Of a stretch of DNA of 28,156 nucleotides, positions 8,382-14,689 are shown in pieces. Each line of letters begins with the position of its first letter. Position 1 is the stretch's first letter. The notes beneath the pieces are model-generated. The model searched no databases, had not been told where the DNA came from, and was given only the letters and a program-made list of their open reading frames with translations. Origin of the DNA: a virus; the IMG/VR virus record IMGVR_UViG_3300042894_000765, positions 1-28,156 of that record; one strand, 5' to 3'. Position numbers and translations under genes: made by a program.

Positions 8382-8520
8382 GTAGGTTCATGGCATCCCG
8401 CAGGTCACCCCTGAGTTGTTCAAGCGCCTCTTGCTGGGCCTGTAGCCGTAGATAGGCGTCCAGGGCAAACCTGTCCAGCGTCGTTCTCTCCCAAGCCGGG
8501 AAGTTCGGTAGATCGTTCAA
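8341..8520 (-). CDS. Small 59-aa ORF (TTG start), last gene of the leftward operon
   Basis: A 59-codon ORF starting MNDLPNFPAWERTTLDRFAL and continuing with DAYLRLQAQQEALEQLRGDL. It has a plausible protein composition, with a Gln/Leu-rich helical stretch. A TTG start follows AAGGA with six bases between. It lies in a different frame inside the 3' part of the 71-aa gene and extends past it to overlap the end of the lysozyme gene tail to tail. It may be a separate gene, or the displaced C-terminus of the upstream gene after a frameshift. I do not recognise the product. Confidence 0.5.
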   Translation of the reverse strand: MNDLPNFPAWERTTLDRFALDAYLRLQAQQEALEQLRGDLRDAMNLLRIKTVSVRPVDV

Positions 8521-8635
8521 TTTGGTTCCTTATCCATTCGGGGCCACCGAGTTTAATCAACTGGATGCGCTGAGTTTGAGTGAGTTTGATACTGTAAAAC
8601 ACGTTCATGGGTTCGCCGGGTCGTTTAGCACTCAT
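8420..8635 (-). CDS. Small conserved phage protein, possible DNA-binding helix
   Basis: A 71-aa ORF. The start at 8635 shares a base with the upstream stop (TAATG), which I prefer over a GTG-type start further upstream. The first 45 residues (VFYSIKLTQTQRIQLIKLGG then PEWIRNQIE) look like a short conserved phage helical domain. The shape resembles small ribbon-helix-helix-like or regulator fragments, but that is a guess. The last 25 residues are unlike the start in composition and overlap the 59-aa ORF in another frame. The natural protein may therefore be shorter, or may continue by frameshift. Confidence 0.45.
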   Translation of the reverse strand: MSAKRPGEPMNVFYSIKLTQTQRIQLIKLGGPEWIRNQIERSTELPGLGENDAGQVCPGRLSTATGPARGA

Positions 8636-8931
8636 TACATCAACCCCGCCCACACACCCATTTTACGGTGGGTTTTTGCTGTCAGGTAGGCGCTGAAAGT
8701 CTGATTGATTGCAGGTTTTGGCGGTGGCTTTTTGGCGTCCCTAGCGTACCCGGCAGCATAGACCTGTGTTCCATCCTCCCAAGCGCAAACATAAATCTGT
8801 TTCAGACTTTTGAGTGAAACAATGGCTTTATGCACATCTTGGCTCGGCAGTCGTAATTGCAAACTAAGTTCGTGAACTGTCATGGGGCCAATTGTGATTA
8901 AAGAATCTTGAATTTCAGCCTCGTATTTCAA
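8635..8931 (-). CDS. Winged-helix-like small protein
   Basis: A 98-aa protein starting at TTG 8931, whose TTGA overlaps the upstream stop and which has GAGGAA six bases before it. A longer TTG-initiated frame exists but lacks this site. Residues 17-60 (MTVHELSLQLRLPSQDVHKA, then SLKSLKQIYVCAWEDGTQVY) fit a helix-turn-helix/winged-helix fold. The second helix is followed by a beta wing with an aromatic-rich strand. The C-terminus is basic. A role in DNA binding or regulation is inferred from the fold. It sits in the chain of coupled small leftward genes. Confidence 0.6.
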   Translation of the reverse strand: MKYEAEIQDSLITIGPMTVHELSLQLRLPSQDVHKAIVSLKSLKQIYVCAWEDGTQVYAAGYARDAKKPPPKPAINQTFSAYLTAKTHRKMGVWAGLM

Positions 8932-9173
8932 GGGCGTTTCCTCGGCAGTGGAGCCCAAAAATCCCAGAACTGTGTCTCATTGGGCCGGTGGAAATACTGA
9001 CCTAGCGAAGCCACGCCACCGCGCCCAAGCAGCAGGATTTTCACACTAGTTGGCGTGCTGGCATCGATGGGTATCCAGTAATAATCGTTCGACACAACTG
9101 CGGCCTTTGTGCTGTCCAGCCGGAACTTCTGTTCCATCTCAATCCGTTCAAACTCGTCGTCTTCAGTGATCAT
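8928..9173 (-). CDS. DUF551-like small phage protein
   Basis: An 81-aa protein whose core, WIPIDASTPTSVKILLLGRG then FWDFWAPLPRKRP, resembles the DUF551 pattern W-P......vll......W.PlP common in phage accessory regions. Function is unknown. The start at 9173 overlaps the end of the upstream gene by 11 bases; a shorter start at Met13 is possible. No catalytic or metal-binding residues stand out. Confidence 0.55.
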   Translation of the reverse strand: MITEDDEFERIEMEQKFRLDSTKAAVVSNDYYWIPIDASTPTSVKILLLGRGGVASLGQYFHRPNETQFWDFWAPLPRKRP

Positions 9174-9582
9174 TTTTAGCTTTCAGTTTGGCTTCCACAG
9201 TACGGGCAAACTCAATCCACTTGCTGCCGTAAACATTGTTCCTGTCAAACAAATCAAGTATCTCTTCCTCCGTCAGCCCTACCCACGGGCGCTGTGAGCA
9301 AACGTGACCGCAGCGGGGGCAGTCAACCTGCTCTGTCTGTGCTGCGGGTGGGGTGGCAAAGTGATCAGCTAACTCCCGCGCCTTGTGCTTGTTGATACCC
9401 TCTCGGACTAGGTTGACTACTACCATGTCGCGCCACTGACTCGGCTCCTGCTCTGGCTGCTCCAGCGCGGCTTTCAGGGCGGTGATTGGCCCGACTACCT
9501 TCAATAAATCTGGCAACTGGAGTGACAAATACACACCCTCCAACGCCTCCAGCGCCTGCTGCATTACTTCTCTGTCAGTCAT
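9163..9582 (-). CDS. Modular small phage protein with ALEQPEQEP linker and CxxC
   Basis: A 139-aa protein with three pieces. The first is an N-terminal helical piece (MTDREVMQQALEALEG to residue 40) that ends in KAALEQPEQEP. The second is a middle part with CPRCGHVC (near residue 88), a possible single zinc site. The third is a C-terminal WVGLTEEEILDLFDRNNVYG segment. I recall these pieces shuffled among small proteins of Burkholderiales phages. Function is unknown. Its start overlaps the upstream stop by ATGA, and it shares a nearly identical DNA stretch with the next upstream gene. Confidence 0.6.
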   Translation of the reverse strand: MTDREVMQQALEALEGVYLSLQLPDLLKVVGPITALKAALEQPEQEPSQWRDMVVVNLVREGINKHKARELADHFATPPAAQTEQVDCPRCGHVCSQRPWVGLTEEEILDLFDRNNVYGSKWIEFARTVEAKLKAKNDH

Positions 9583-9740
9583 GTCCCCTCCTTAATGCCG
9601 TGGGCGGCTTCGATGGCTCTGGCAAAAGCAAACGCAATCCGTTCGTCTTGTGGGCGTAGTGTTTGGTTTGCAGCGGTGATGTACGCTGTGTAAATCTCCC
9701 CACCCGTCAGCGGCTCCTGCTCTGGCTGCTCCAGTGCGGT
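9441..9740. repeat. Dispersed near-identical repeat (CGGCTCCTGCTCTGGCTGCT)
   Basis: The + strand shows CGGCTCCTGCTCTGGCTGCT followed by CCAGyGCGG at about 9441-9470 and again at about 9711-9740, in the same orientation. It encodes the shared ALEQPEQEP segment on the minus strand of two adjacent small genes. Such conserved linkers can serve as recombination points for shuffling protein ends. Confidence 0.75.
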
Positions 9741-9833
9741 GCGGAGGGCTGTAAGGGCGCGGTCCATCCCCTGCACGCCATGGTCGGTAACGAGGTCGAG
9801 TACCGTTTGCGCGGCTTGTCTTAGGTCAGTCAT
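9579..9833 (-). CDS. Small helical protein sharing the ALEQPEQEP module
   Basis: An 84-aa protein. The first half (MTDLRQAAQTVLDLVTDHG, then ALTALRTALEQPEQEP) parallels the N-terminal module of its downstream neighbour. The second half (IYTAYITAANQTL then RIAFAFARAIEAAHG) is a different helical segment often found at the end of such small phage proteins. It is flanked by ATGA overlaps on both sides. No motif suggests a biochemical role. The shared module points to duplication or recombination within the cluster. Confidence 0.6.
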   Translation of the reverse strand: MTDLRQAAQTVLDLVTDHGVQGMDRALTALRTALEQPEQEPLTGGEIYTAYITAANQTLRPQDERIAFAFARAIEAAHGIKEGT

Positions 9834-10060
9834 GTGTTTCCCCTCGTTCTGATGGCGGCGGCAAGACCTATTGAAGAGAACTGGTGCTCCTCACACACCT
9901 TCGCGCATTGCTCACGCTCGGCAGCGGCTACAAGTTTGGCAAAGGCTTCAAGCTCTGGGACTGGCGCAACAGTTACGGTCTTAGAGCCGTCTGGGTGGAT
10001 AGCAACCACCCTTTCAAACCCAGCCTCCCGCGCCAGCTTGATGATGTCGTCTTTGGTCAT
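9830..10060 (-). CDS. Small conserved phage protein (MTKDDIIKLAREAGF)
   Basis: A 76-aa protein opening MTKDDIIKLAREAGFERVVA, with a later helix (FAKLVAAAEREQCAKVCEEH) and a C-terminal AAAIRTRGNT. This composite of N- and C-terminal blocks is frequent in small proteins of phages infecting Burkholderiales and relatives, by memory. No known function. There are two cysteines (CAKVC) but no full metal site. It is coupled by ATGA to the genes on both sides. Confidence 0.6.
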   Translation of the reverse strand: MTKDDIIKLAREAGFERVVAIHPDGSKTVTVAPVPELEAFAKLVAAAEREQCAKVCEEHQFSSIGLAAAIRTRGNT

Positions 10061-10188
10061 GTCAAGTACCCCACAAGGAAAGCAAATGCAGCCAAAGAGA
10101 TCGCGGTGATCGCTACTGCAATGGACAGTGCAATCCAGTCGGGTTTGTAGAGGTCTTCTACTTCATCGTCTTGGTTGTGGTCAGTCAT
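10057..10188 (-). CDS. 43-aa single-pass membrane protein
   Basis: A 44-codon frame from 10188 with ATGA overlaps at both ends, which is strong support for such a short gene. The N-terminal 16 residues are acidic (MTDHNQDDEVEDLYKPDW). They are followed by one hydrophobic helix of about 23 residues (IALSIAVAITAISLAAFAFL then VGYLT). It would be an inner-membrane peptide with an acidic cytoplasmic tail. The function is unknown. Small early membrane peptides of phages can act in exclusion or host take-over, but nothing here shows which. Confidence 0.7.
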   Translation of the reverse strand: MTDHNQDDEVEDLYKPDWIALSIAVAITAISLAAFAFLVGYLT

Positions 10189-10412
10189 TTCTTTACTCCT
10201 TCTGCTTTAGCTATAGCGGCACGGGCGTTCATTAACGCCAACCCGTACTCAACAAAGTTACAAGCAGATATCGTGCTATTCAACGCCGCCAGCAGTTCCT
10301 GATTCACCTCATGCAACCGGCGCAGTTCGGCGGCGGCTTCGTCGCAAGTCAGGTCAAGTCGATTGCGGTCTGTCAAATAATCAGCCAGCCGCAAGGCTTC
10401 TGGTTGTGTCAT
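10185..10412 (-). CDS. Small helical phage protein
   Basis: A 75-aa protein (MTQPEALRLADYLTDRNRLD, then AAAELRRLHEVNQELLAALN) that looks all-helical, with a leucine-rich central helix suited to dimerisation. The ending NARAAIAKAEG is a recurring tail in small phage proteins of this type, also echoed by the ATAIAKATG-like end of the gene at 18958-19197. Unknown function. ATGA overlaps on both sides place it firmly in the leftward chain. Confidence 0.6.
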   Translation of the reverse strand: MTQPEALRLADYLTDRNRLDLTCDEAAAELRRLHEVNQELLAALNSTISACNFVEYGLALMNARAAIAKAEGVKK

Positions 10413-10672
10413 GTCCGATTCCCCCGGCTCGGCAAGCTGAATGCTCGCAGGCTACCTTCTCTCGGAACCTGTGCGGTGTAGTCACCGTCACCCGTTTTGT
10501 AGTGGCCGCGCTGCCACAAGTTGTTCTCTGCTGCCTTCACTTCACCGGGCAGCTTCTCGCGCTCGACGTACTTGCCCATGCTTTGCCGAGCTTCCCGGCT
10601 CAAGGTGAGGCTCGGGGTACGCACCATATGCGTCGGTGTGCGGTTGACTTTGATCTCTTCCAAGATACTCAT
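10409..10672 (-). CDS. Hypothetical basic protein
   Basis: An 87-aa basic protein (MSILEEIKVNRTPTHMVRTP, then SREARQSMGKYVEREKLPGE, then YKTGDGDYTAQVPREGSLRA). The middle part resembles short conserved segments of phage accessory proteins, but I cannot name a family. High Arg and Lys content could suit nucleic acid binding. It overlaps its neighbours by ATGA at both ends. Confidence that it is a gene comes mainly from the coupling. Confidence 0.55.
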   Translation of the reverse strand: MSILEEIKVNRTPTHMVRTPSLTLSREARQSMGKYVEREKLPGEVKAAENNLWQRGHYKTGDGDYTAQVPREGSLRAFSLPSRGNRT

Positions 10673-10764
10673 AGCGGACTCTCTTCATGGTTTGCAGGGT
10701 TGAAAGGCATTGGCGGTACAGGCCTATTAGGCGGTAGTTCAGTTGGGAAGGGCCAGATGCTCAT
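10669..10764 (-). CDS. 31-aa proline-rich small protein
   Basis: A 32-codon frame bounded by ATGA overlaps at both ends, encoding MSIWPFPTELPPNRPVPPMP and a short tail FNPANHEESPL. Eight prolines in 31 residues suggest an extended peptide. Without it there would be an 88-base hole in an otherwise gap-free chain of coupled genes, which is the main argument for its reality. Function unknown. Confidence 0.55.
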   Translation of the reverse strand: MSIWPFPTELPPNRPVPPMPFNPANHEESPL

Positions 10765-10961
10765 ACTGCCTTCTCCGCATCGGTTAAGAACTTACGCAGG
10801 CGTTTTATCCTGGCGTCCTCATAGCTGACCACACTGGTGGCGTACTCCACCGCACTGTGAGCTTCCAGGCGGTGCAGTTCGGCTTCTGCCAACTCTGTGG
10901 CTGCCATCTCCACGGGGGTAAGGCGTCTGATAATCCGTTTAAGTTGTTGCGTGATAGTCAT
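10761..10961 (-). CDS. Small coiled-coil phage protein (RRLTPVEMAA family)
   Basis: A 66-aa helical protein with RRLTPVEMAATELAEAELHR then EYATSVVSYEDARIKRLRKF. I recall a small phage protein family with this LTPVEMAA.ELAEAEL pattern. It is predicted to be one long amphipathic helix or a hairpin of two helices. Unknown role. It is coupled upstream by ATGA to the gene ending at 10958; a run of seven A bases just before that overlap may allow ribosome slippage between the two frames. Confidence 0.6.
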   Translation of the reverse strand: MTITQQLKRIIRRLTPVEMAATELAEAELHRLEAHSAVEYATSVVSYEDARIKRLRKFLTDAEKAV

Positions 10962-11146
10962 GGTTTTTTTCCTTCTTTCAAAATCTCCAACCGTTCCCGA
11001 TTGGCTCTCATGGTGCAGTAGCGCTGGTGAATGCGCTCCAGCATGGACACTCTGCGGTGCTTCAATCGTTCTTCATCCAGCAAAGCCAACAAGTCAGCCT
11101 CGCTGTAGTTGGGCAGTTCACTTTGAAATTTTCTCCAGGTCAGCAA
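10958..11146 (-). CDS. Small basic phage protein (TTG start)
   Basis: A frame ending EGKKP whose conserved-looking part is YSEADLLALLDEERLKHRRV then MLERIHQRYCTMRANRERLE. The upstream gene ends at 11118, so the longer frame to 11230 would lie mostly inside it. I choose the TTG at 11146 because GGAG lies seven bases before it; this gives 62 aa and a 29-base overlap. The protein is helical and very basic in its second half. Function unknown. The start is the least certain in this cluster. Confidence 0.55.
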   Translation of the reverse strand: MLTWRKFQSELPNYSEADLLALLDEERLKHRRVSMLERIHQRYCTMRANRERLEILKEGKKP

Positions 11147-11282
11147 TGCGTTTCTCCAATTCGGCAATGTGTGCCGTAACTTTGTTGTAAGCCCGTGACG
11201 CACTGTTGTGCGTCCGGGTGCGGATTGCAAGTTCAGCCTGTGCGGCCCTCAACTTAGCTTTGAGTTGGGTTAGTCTGTTCAT
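11118..11282 (-). CDS. 54-aa coiled-coil protein
   Basis: A 54-residue protein from ATG 11282 (MNRLTQLKAKLRAAQAELAI, then AYNKVTAHIAELEKRIADLE). The heptad spacing of Leu, Ile and Val marks it as a coiled coil. The open frame extends upstream to 11369 but that part overlaps the primase-helicase end and looks non-coding. It is separated by 26 bases from the primase-helicase gene and starts the chain of tiny genes. No strong ribosome-binding site is visible. Function unknown. Confidence 0.6.
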   Translation of the reverse strand: MNRLTQLKAKLRAAQAELAIRTRTHNSASRAYNKVTAHIAELEKRIADLEKISK

Positions 11283-11308
11283 GTCAAGAAGTTTAGCACA
11301 GTTAATTG

Positions 11309-13330
11309 TTATGTTGAATCTTTCTTCAACATCATTCCTGATGCTGTACCGGGATCGATCACAATCCAACCGTTCTCATGGACTTCAATCAACTTGGCGT
11401 CCAACAGATTGATGATGTATCTGGCGTTCTTGCCATCGATCAGGTTTCGGCGGGAACCGGCTGCCATCGCCCCGGCAAAGGTTGAAATGCCATTGGCAAC
11501 CGCGTACTCGCGCATCACTGACTTGGTGAGATAAGGTGCGCCACCTCGATCTTCAGCACCTGATGACCACCAGGCTTTCTCAAAGTCGGCAAACCCCAGC
11601 GACTTATCCTTTTGCTTGGACTCAGGCACTTCACCCTTCACTACCACTGCACTAGTGACCGCCTCGCCATCTTCATCAAACCAGCCGGGTATTGCCACCG
11701 ACTCCAGGTCAACATAGACGGGCATTGCCATCTCGGCGTCTTTGCTTTTGCGCTGCACAATCTCAATGGACTTGTCGCCCTTGGCGGGAATGACGCTGAT
11801 CTCTATGTCCAATGCGCCACGCCATGCGGATGAGCCTCGCGCCCGGTGCTGGGCTTCCTCGCTGACGCCTGTGTGGTGAACCAGAATGACAGTGCAGCCA
11901 AACTCTTGCATGAGGGCCGCGCAGGCGTCCAGCATGGTCTTAGCGTCTTGGGCTGAGTTTTCATCACCGGCCATGAAGCGGTGCAAGGTGTCCACCGTAA
12001 TCACATCAGGCTTGATCTTGAGCGCCCGTATGGCTTCCACCACCTTTAGGTAGCCCTCGGCAGTGTTGAGGTCACATCCAGCCTCAGATGACCAAAAACT
12101 TGGATCAGAAATATTGTTTTGATGACCCCAAGCTGCAAGCCTGCTTTTTAAACCGTGATGCCCTTCGCCTGCCAAATAAACAATTTTGCCGGGTCTGACC
12201 TTGTGACCAAACCAAGTGGCTTTTCCACTGGCAATGTGCAACATCCAATCCAGCACCACAAACGTCTTGCCGCCGCCACTAGGGCCGTGAATCATTACCA
12301 GTGCCTTGTCTTGTATCCAGTGCTTTACAAGCCATGAGATCGGTGCAGGCTGCGAAGCTGTAATGATAAATTTGTTGAGTTTGTATTCAGAAGTTGACGG
12401 CTTGAGCAACAGAGCCAAGTCATGCCCCGCTTGGACATAATCATTAGCATCCCCCGGCACTGGCGGTGTTGTCATGCGTACCCCAAACTTTGCACTGGCT
12501 TGTTCGGCGTAGCGTTGCCCCACACCACTAGCGTCATGGTCAGCCACGATGCAAATGTCCAGCGTCGGGTGGCCTTCCTTCAGGATGCCCGTGACCGGCA
12601 CTAGGTTGCTGGCGCTGTACGCCACCGCGCAGGGCTGGCCTGTCACCTCCGCTATAGTGGCGGCGGTTGCAAATCCCTCGGCAATGTAGAGTGTGGTGGC
12701 GTCATCCATGCTGCCGACCAGCCAATACATCGAGCCGGTCTGTCCACCAGGGTGATACAGCTTGCCGCCTTGATGGTCAATGTACTGAATGCTGGAGAGT
12801 TCGCCGTCTGAGTTGTACAGCGGCACCATCAGCCTGCCGTCACCCGTAATCCTTGCGCCATGCGTCTTGATGCCTTTGCGCTGTAGATAGGGATGCTCTG
12901 CGCTTGCTGCCCCTGCCTGCGACCAAATGAGATCGACGGTGTTGGCAGCCACCTCACGCGCCTTTTTCACCTCTGCATCCCGCTGGGTCTTGGCCTCTGC
13001 CAAGCGCCTAGACTGCGCCATTTCCTCCACTGGCGTCAGACTGCGGCCAATGTCTGCTTTCCAACTGGATTCAAAGCCAGAGCGCCAGCAGCCAAAGCGC
13101 CCTGCTGGTACGCCATCACTGAAAACCACATACCAACCAGGCTTGTCGTGGCCTTTTTCGCCCTTGGTGCCACTGTTGAAGCGGTGCAATTTGCCGTCCA
13201 GATAGATCACATCTGGTGGCTTCAACCCTGCGCCAAGCATGGCGTCTTTGAGTTGTATGTCAGGTGCATCTACCTGCTTTTGAGAGGGCGGCGACCAAGG
13301 GCCACCGAGAATATTTGAGAGGTCTGCCAT
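11309..13330 (-). CDS. Primase-helicase: TOPRIM domain plus RepA/RecA-like ATPase
   Basis: A 673-aa replication protein. The N-terminal part (about 40-100) resembles the accessory domain of phage primases (GWYVVF.DGVPAGRFGCWR) but has no zinc cysteines in order. A TOPRIM fold at about 210-300 shows LYIAEGFATA (Glu218) and IVADHDASG (Asp264, Asp266), the metal-binding residues for primer synthesis. A RepA-like hexameric helicase ATPase follows, with Walker A GPSGGGKT (349-356), YLAGEG (Glu388), a Walker B ending DVITVDTLH (Asp447), VILVHHTG and the GSSAWRGALD motif. It would make primers and unwind DNA at the phage fork. It is the first and only large leftward gene, divergent from the recombination module. 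The C-terminal 100 residues look like a winged-helix tail. Confidence 0.88.
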   Translation of the reverse strand: MADLSNILGGPWSPPSQKQVDAPDIQLKDAMLGAGLKPPDVIYLDGKLHRFNSGTKGEKGHDKPGWYVVFSDGVPAGRFGCWRSGFESSWKADIGRSLTPVEEMAQSRRLAEAKTQRDAEVKKAREVAANTVDLIWSQAGAASAEHPYLQRKGIKTHGARITGDGRLMVPLYNSDGELSSIQYIDHQGGKLYHPGGQTGSMYWLVGSMDDATTLYIAEGFATAATIAEVTGQPCAVAYSASNLVPVTGILKEGHPTLDICIVADHDASGVGQRYAEQASAKFGVRMTTPPVPGDANDYVQAGHDLALLLKPSTSEYKLNKFIITASQPAPISWLVKHWIQDKALVMIHGPSGGGKTFVVLDWMLHIASGKATWFGHKVRPGKIVYLAGEGHHGLKSRLAAWGHQNNISDPSFWSSEAGCDLNTAEGYLKVVEAIRALKIKPDVITVDTLHRFMAGDENSAQDAKTMLDACAALMQEFGCTVILVHHTGVSEEAQHRARGSSAWRGALDIEISVIPAKGDKSIEIVQRKSKDAEMAMPVYVDLESVAIPGWFDEDGEAVTSAVVVKGEVPESKQKDKSLGFADFEKAWWSSGAEDRGGAPYLTKSVMREYAVANGISTFAGAMAAGSRRNLIDGKNARYIINLLDAKLIEVHENGWIVIDPGTASGMMLKKDST

Positions 13331-13358
13331 TTATTTCACATCTTTCGTAATAAAGTTG

Positions 13359-13389
13359 TTGACACTGTACCATGAACTTGTGATACACT
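13359..13389 (+). promoter_or_regulatory. Candidate rightward early promoter in divergent region
   Basis: TTGACA at 13359-13364 is followed 19 bases later by TACACT at 13384-13389. TG sits one base before TACACT, so the -10 is of the extended type (TGATACACT). The motif ACACTGTACCA (13362) and ACACTGCAACCA (13385) repeats 23 bases apart around it, suggesting an operator. It lies 55 bases before the Sak4-like start, which has GGAG eight bases ahead. The remaining bases of 13331-13444 show nothing else clear. Confidence 0.5.
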
Positions 13390-13444
13390 GCAACCACGTT
13401 CCGAACTGAGTCCAGACGGGAACGCAAACTGAAGGAGAGCCAAC

Positions 13445-14125
13445 ATGGCTATATCGTTGAAACGCACTGGCGGCCTGTCGGCCAACGGTGTTAAGTTGCT
13501 TGTCTACGGGCAAGCTGGAGCTGGCAAGACCAGCTTGATCAAGACTCTGCCAAACCCGGTAGTGCTGTCAGCCGAGGGTGGATTATTGTCCATCCAAGAC
13601 GCTGACTTGCCATTCATTGAGATCGCCTCAATGGACGACTTACATGAAGCCTATTCTTGGGTGCTGGAATCTGACTACAAGTCAGTGGCGCTGGATTCAA
13701 TTAGCGAGATTGCTGAAGTCTGTTTGAATGCAGAAAAGAAAGTAAAAGTCAGTGGGAAATTGGTTGACCCACGCCAAGCCTACGGTGCCATGCAGGAACA
13801 GATGGCCGACATTATCCGTGCCTTCCGTGACATTCCCAAACGCCATGTCCTGATGACCGCCAAACTGGAGAAGACCCAAGACGAAATGGGCCGGGTGCTG
13901 TATTCGCCTTCTATGCCGGGCAACAAGACCGGGCAGGCGCTGCCTTACTTCTTTGATGAAGTGCTGGCGCTGCGTGTCGAGAAGGATGCCGAGGGTGGTA
14001 CTCAACGCGCCTTGATGTGCGATAGCGACGGCCTGTGGCTGGCAAAGGATCGGTCAGGCAAGCTGGGAACTTGGGAAGCGCCTGACCTTGGCGAGATCAT
14101 CAACAAGATTGGCGGTGCAGCATGA
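13445..14125 (+). CDS. Sak4-like RecA-family ATPase (single-strand annealing)
   Basis: A 226-aa RecA-core ATPase. Walker A is GQAGAGKT (22-29), followed by LSAEGGLLSI as in phage AAA_24/Sak4 proteins, and a Walker B-like YKSVALDSISEI with Asp84. The later PSMPGNKTGQALPYFFDEVL matches the conserved C-terminal block of the family. Sak4 proteins anneal or pair single strands in phage recombination, usually alongside an ssDNA-binding protein. A DUF669-type candidate lies two genes downstream. The start has a good GGAG site. It is the first gene of the rightward early operon and overlaps the next gene by ATGA. Confidence 0.85.
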   Translation: MAISLKRTGGLSANGVKLLVYGQAGAGKTSLIKTLPNPVVLSAEGGLLSIQDADLPFIEIASMDDLHEAYSWVLESDYKSVALDSISEIAEVCLNAEKKVKVSGKLVDPRQAYGAMQEQMADIIRAFRDIPKRHVLMTAKLEKTQDEMGRVLYSPSMPGNKTGQALPYFFDEVLALRVEKDAEGGTQRALMCDSDGLWLAKDRSGKLGTWEAPDLGEIINKIGGAA

Positions 14126-14316
14126 GCGCCCCATCAGTCGGACTCATTGCCCTTTGGACTGGTGAATTGACAGCCAATGTGGAACACATGAAAAGCATGG
14201 CGATTCACCAAATGGACGATGCTGAACTTGACCAGTTTGCCAAATACGTCAAAGAAGTTGGTTATTCCATTTCTTCCCTTTCTAAATATGTCAAAGAATG
14301 TCAGGAACAATCATGA
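14122..14316 (+). CDS. Small hypothetical protein in recombination module
   Basis: A 64-aa protein (MSAPSVGLIALWTGELTANV, then MDDAELDQFAKYVKEVGYSI). It is mostly helical with no motif I can name. ATGA overlaps with both the Sak4-like gene and the next gene show that it is translated as part of the module. It could be an accessory subunit of the annealing complex, by position alone. Confidence 0.6.
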   Translation: MSAPSVGLIALWTGELTANVEHMKSMAIHQMDDAELDQFAKYVKEVGYSISSLSKYVKECQEQS

Positions 14317-14687
14317 ACACACTTTACCAACGCTGGCTTGACGCCAAGAAATTGGAGACCGCTGCGGTGGCCGAGCGTCGCCAATTGGAAGACCAAATGG
14401 CCGAGGAATTTGGCCTCCCCAAAGACCTTGACGGCACGGTCAACCATCAGGTTGACGGCTACAAGATCAAAATGGAAGGCCGAATCAACAAGAAGATTGA
14501 CGCCGACAAACTCCAGATGTTGGCCGCCGAGGCCGGTCTGTCCGAACATCTTTCCAACCTTTTTAGGTGGAAACCAGAAATCAATGTAAAGGTTTGGAAT
14601 GCGGCTGCTGAAGCCGTGACCCAACCTCTGCTTGGTGCTATCACGTCCACCCCTGGACGCCCCACTTTTTCAATAACTAAGGAATAA
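14313..14687 (+). CDS. Conserved phage protein next to Sak4, function unknown
   Basis: A 124-aa protein. I start at ATG 14313, which overlaps the previous stop and follows AGGAAC, rather than at an ATG five codons earlier. The sequence MNTLYQRWLDAKKLETAAVA then ERRQLEDQMAEEFGL begins a helical N-terminus. A beta-rich part (GYKIKMEGRINKKIDADKL) and FRWKPEINVKVWNAA then follow. I recall proteins of this pattern beside phage annealing proteins and DUF669 proteins. No catalytic residues are evident. An accessory role in recombination is inferred. Confidence 0.6.
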   Translation: MNTLYQRWLDAKKLETAAVAERRQLEDQMAEEFGLPKDLDGTVNHQVDGYKIKMEGRINKKIDADKLQMLAAEAGLSEHLSNLFRWKPEINVKVWNAAAEAVTQPLLGAITSTPGRPTFSITKE

Positions 14688-14689
14688 TC

